DNA of 64,000 nt from Blasia pusilla. Its lineage: Eukaryota > Marchantiophyta > Marchantiopsida > Blasiales. The translations under genes and the position numbers were made by a program. The DNA is taken from NCBI GenBank assembly GCA_050084515.1, contig CM114274.1, positions 39,556,001 through 39,620,000 of the forward strand, written 5' to 3'. Each line of letters starts with the position of its first letter. Position 1 is the stretch's first letter. Shown here piece by piece: positions 61,066-64,000 of this stretch. The notes under the pieces are model-generated. The model ran no database searches. It saw only the letters and a program-made list of their open reading frames with translations, and was not told the DNA's origin.

Positions 61066-62920
61066 TAACGACATTGAGATCTTCAGAACGTGGGGGAATT
61101 CCTCCAGTAATTCAAATCTGTGCTGGTTATTTCCGTCAAATGCGTGGTCCTTTTAGGTTCTATGCCGTGGGTAAGTGAGCAAAAGGAGCGGAAGTGCGCA
61201 GCTGGACTCCGAATTTCACCAGGGCTCCACATGAAAAGACGAGAAGGAGAGGGGGACTCGCACCTCCCTCAGATCGACTGTGGAAACCTCCAGAGTCTGA
61301 TTACTCGAGGTAACAAGTAGGCGACACTCTTATGGACTGGGATTACGAGATCTCCAATGGTAGAGATGTAGATCCGTTCGCGCAACCTGGTTCTCCAAAC
61401 ACACAGTAGTTCTTAGGAGCTTGCTGTGTACACGTCTTCCCTTACGCAAACCAGTTCTGCAAGCATACCAGGCACTGTGAAGAAGCTGGTATGAATGTCC
61501 CGTAACGCATTCTGGTTCTCCAAAACCACCAGGTACCTTCATAGAGCCGGTGTGCGTGGTCCCGGACGATAGAGAACCGGGGTCATCGGGCAAAATTCTT
61601 ACAGTTTCACTCGCATTGGAAAATGTGGATCTGATACCTATTGATATTGTGCCCAACGAATCAGACACTTGGGTTCGGTCTTGGGTATCGAAATTGTACT
61701 AGTATGGAGGAGAGCTCTGTGAGTCTGTGCCCATGAAAAGTCACGAGCGATCAGGAGAGGTTGTACGACTTCTCAGTGTACGAGGAAGGACTGTCACTGT
61801 TCGGGAGGGACTCTGATTAACAAGATTCTCGGGGCTGACAAATCCGACTGATTTCGAGGGGTTCAATTGGCGTAACAAACTTTGCGTATCTTCAAGACGT
61901 CATTCTCAGGAGGGCTGATGGACAACCAACACATGAGTGTATATTAGAAATATTGTAAATTGACAGAAGATCCTTAGCAGGTATTTACTTTCCTAATTTA
62001 AAGGGAGTTGAAAGCATTTGTAGCACAGTTACAAATATGTTGTAGATTAGTTACATAGTTTCATTCATTTCAAGCGAAACCTGATGAATCTCCCTCGTGG
62101 TAGAGACATGATCACTTCTTCGATCCACTGCTGGGATTCTTCATTCAATATTTGTTATTATAGTAAGTGCCTGACCGTCAGCACTATGGGTTAGGCGCTT
62201 CGCTTATATGACGACGTTGCCATAGATTAGCTTTACATGGAAGGAATACGTCCATACTGGTAGGTAGATGGAATAGAAACCCAGTAAGGGTCTTTCTGTG
62301 CATTGAATACAAGTCTGTAACAAGTGAGCGACGGGAAGTCGGCGACAAATTGACCAGTTTCCCGCCTTTATATCTATAGAGATACACATTGTACAACTTC
62401 GACCACGGAGGTCTCAAGAAGTCTTGACGTCTTGAAAGGGATGACAGTGCCTTTTACTCGACCGCGACGTCCAGTACTGTCATTGTTGCTGCACTTATGC
62501 CGTTGGTACTTTTCGATGGGTTTGTAATTCTCTTTTATGCGGTTGGTTCCCTTCCTTTCCATCGCTGTGTACGGGTCGTCATCTGTTTTGGTTTCAAAGA
62601 TTTTGTCCGGCAGCTTCAAGATTGATGGACCACTCAACGTTTTCTCTTTCTACGGTACACAGGCGGTTTAGTTGCTGCTGATGGAGATTCCAATGTTGGT
62701 TGGTTGACGATCTTCACAGCGCTCCTCATGACTCCCGAATCCTTCCATTTCGACTCCAGGAGCCCAAATGTTGTTCACTTGATTAATGTTTGAACCTCCA
62801 TCTTGAATCTCTGTTTTCGAAACTGCTTCTACCCTCTGAAATCTGACACAGAAGCTTAGAACTCGAGCAATACACGACTACTATTCTTGCGAAACCTAAA
62901 CTTCCATAAGTGGCTGCTCT
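61066..62920. other. No gene assigned
   Basis: Possible 3' untranslated region of the preceding gene, then AT-rich sequence. A minus-strand open run at 62374-62637 (KLPDKIFETKTDDDPYTAME, then a basic stretch) lacks an early ATG and has no known motif; it could be an exon or chance. Confidence 0.3.
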
Positions 62921-63119
62921 GAAACTGGGGATCGTGCCATGCACGGATCCTTTCAATGTGGCTCTCCTTACCAATATCTGTACATGACCCCAAAATCTGA
63001 AACTGGGGAAACAAGTTATACCCCAAAATCTGAAACCAAGGTTGGTGATCGAGTGAAACGAAGTGGGTCTAATATCTGTACATGACCCCAAAATCTGAAA
63101 CTGGGGATCGTGCCATGTC
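62921..63119. repeat. Interspersed short direct repeats
   Basis: The block tgaaactggggatcgtgcca occurs at about 62920 and 63097. A longer block, aatatctgtacatgacccc with the following aaaatctgaaactgggga, occurs at about 62971 and 63071, 100 bases apart. A third partial copy of ccccaaaatctgaaac lies near 63022. Confidence 0.8.
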
Positions 63120-63888
63120 GTTCACCGGAGAAGAGTGCCCGAGTTTCTGCGGGAAGGGCTGGTCGAGTGTTGCGACTCCTGCTTTCGAAAGTTCTGAGAA
63201 CCCGTACCACACCATCATTACGCACGGAGCTACTCTCCTCACTCCACAAGCAATCTCGCACACTCCCTGAAATCAGAGGTCATCTAGAGGGTTTACTGCG
63301 TGTTAATTGCAGATTGGAGTCGCTATAGTCGCCTACCTGGGCAGTGGATTACAACAAGATAGAAGTGACACCTCTGCTATTCTCGATGACATTTTGCGTT
63401 GTACCCACTTTCCCGCGCGCTCGTGGGAAATCGAGGGCTCACTACTGCCACAAGGAAACCACCCTTGTAGTCGACCATCGCTCGTCAACGACGCGCTCAC
63501 ACAGGATCATCACTCCTCAGTGTGCAACAACGAATCCACGAAGCTCGATTCATCATCAGACCAAGCAGCACACTCTGTCCAGCTTCTGCTATCTTGCTCT
63601 CTATTGCTGCCCCATGACCTCACAAGCATTCCAGATTGTACGGGCCGCACTGCTGCAGTGATTCGAATCTGCACTATATACTCCCAGAGCTCCTCGAACT
63701 CACTGACCGGCCTCCAATACCTCAACCACACGCTCTGCGGGACTCGTCGGAGTCATAGCTCCGCACTGTCCTCCGTCCTATCCGAGGCATTCTACAGACA
63801 AGAGAAAGTCGAGGTCCACAGATCCATAGGAGACTGATGAGAGTTGCAAACTCCAAAACCTCCTTCTACCGTTTTCACAAGCTCCTCT
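63120..63888. other. No gene assigned
   Basis: Overlapping open readings in several frames, including 176 residues at 63307-63837 on the plus strand rich in Ser, His and Cys. No motif supports any of them. Confidence 0.3.
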
Positions 63889-64000
63889 CAATCATGTGTT
63901 CTCTAGTAGCTCTTCCTAATGACTTGCTAACCCACAAACTAGCACCTCTTTGGAGAAGACCCAATCATGTGTTCTCTAGTAGCTCTTCCTAATGACTTGC
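63889..64000. repeat. 39-bp direct repeat, 73-bp period, cut by the window end
   Basis: 63889-63927 and 63962-64000 are identical over 39 bases starting caatcatgtg. A longer tandem array may continue beyond the window. Confidence 0.85.

Noticed and set aside
62783-63263. Minus-strand readings with repeated FRFWG blocks
   Set aside because: They arise from the short direct repeats at 62921-63119.

Overview
The window is nuclear DNA of a plant. It carries intron-containing host genes with GT-AG splicing, a plant-type mitochondrial NADH-cytochrome b5 reductase, a CACTA (En/Spm) transposon, a chromovirus, a Ty1/copia element and an unusual Ty3/gypsy family. I cannot name the species. The mix fits a land plant, perhaps an early-diverging one, but that is an inference. 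Evidence comes from reading the sequence only; no search or alignment program was run.

Layout. 1-12.9 kb: a decayed CACTA transposon on the minus strand, flanked or interrupted by an old Ty3/gypsy chromovirus (about 1126-8761, two ~1 kb LTRs). 12.9-13.5 kb: a solo 0.63 kb terminal repeat with a 4-bp target duplication. 13.5-36.5 kb: the gene island. It holds scattered open stretches at 18-20.5 kb, a plus-strand coiled-coil gene (20.6-24.9 kb, its 3' end not settled) and, convergent to it on the minus strand, the b5 reductase gene (35.4 to 25.9 kb; nine exons located, at least one missed). 36.8-58.1 kb: a nest of retrotransposons. 58.1-64 kb: an AT-rich stretch, then a plus-strand gene for a 200-residue protein of unknown function with a KEN box and an RxL motif, then short repeats.

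The main discovery is the element at 47988-58007, bounded by the 4-bp duplication GTAG. It is a Ty3/gypsy-type retrotransposon whose pol region runs gag, aspartic protease, C5 cytosine DNA methyltransferase, reverse transcriptase, RNase H, DDE integrase, PHD finger. The methyltransferase lies in the same frame as the protease and keeps recognisable motifs I, IV, VI, VIII, IX and X, but contains in-frame stops. Every stop in the 2.8 kb protease-methyltransferase frame is TGA or TAG, as expected from C-to-T change at CGA and CAG codons, a pattern suggesting decay through deamination of methylated cytosine.

Its ends are also unusual. It has not ordinary LTRs but what looks like split direct repeats: A1 - internal region - B1 - (2 bp) - A2 - B2, with A about 511 bp and B 130 bp. 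That layout is known from tyrosine-recombinase elements such as PAT and Ngaro, yet this element has a DDE integrase and makes a 4-bp target duplication. Two related partial copies (38.1-41.0 kb minus; 41.1-58.1 kb plus) show the same B1-NN-A2-B2 order, and solo A-B units lie at 12.9 and 43.8 kb. Nesting order: the variant-2 copy is oldest; a copia element landed in its 3' repeat; a solo A-B unit now sits in the copia gag; the methyltransferase element landed in the B2 repeat of the variant-2 copy.
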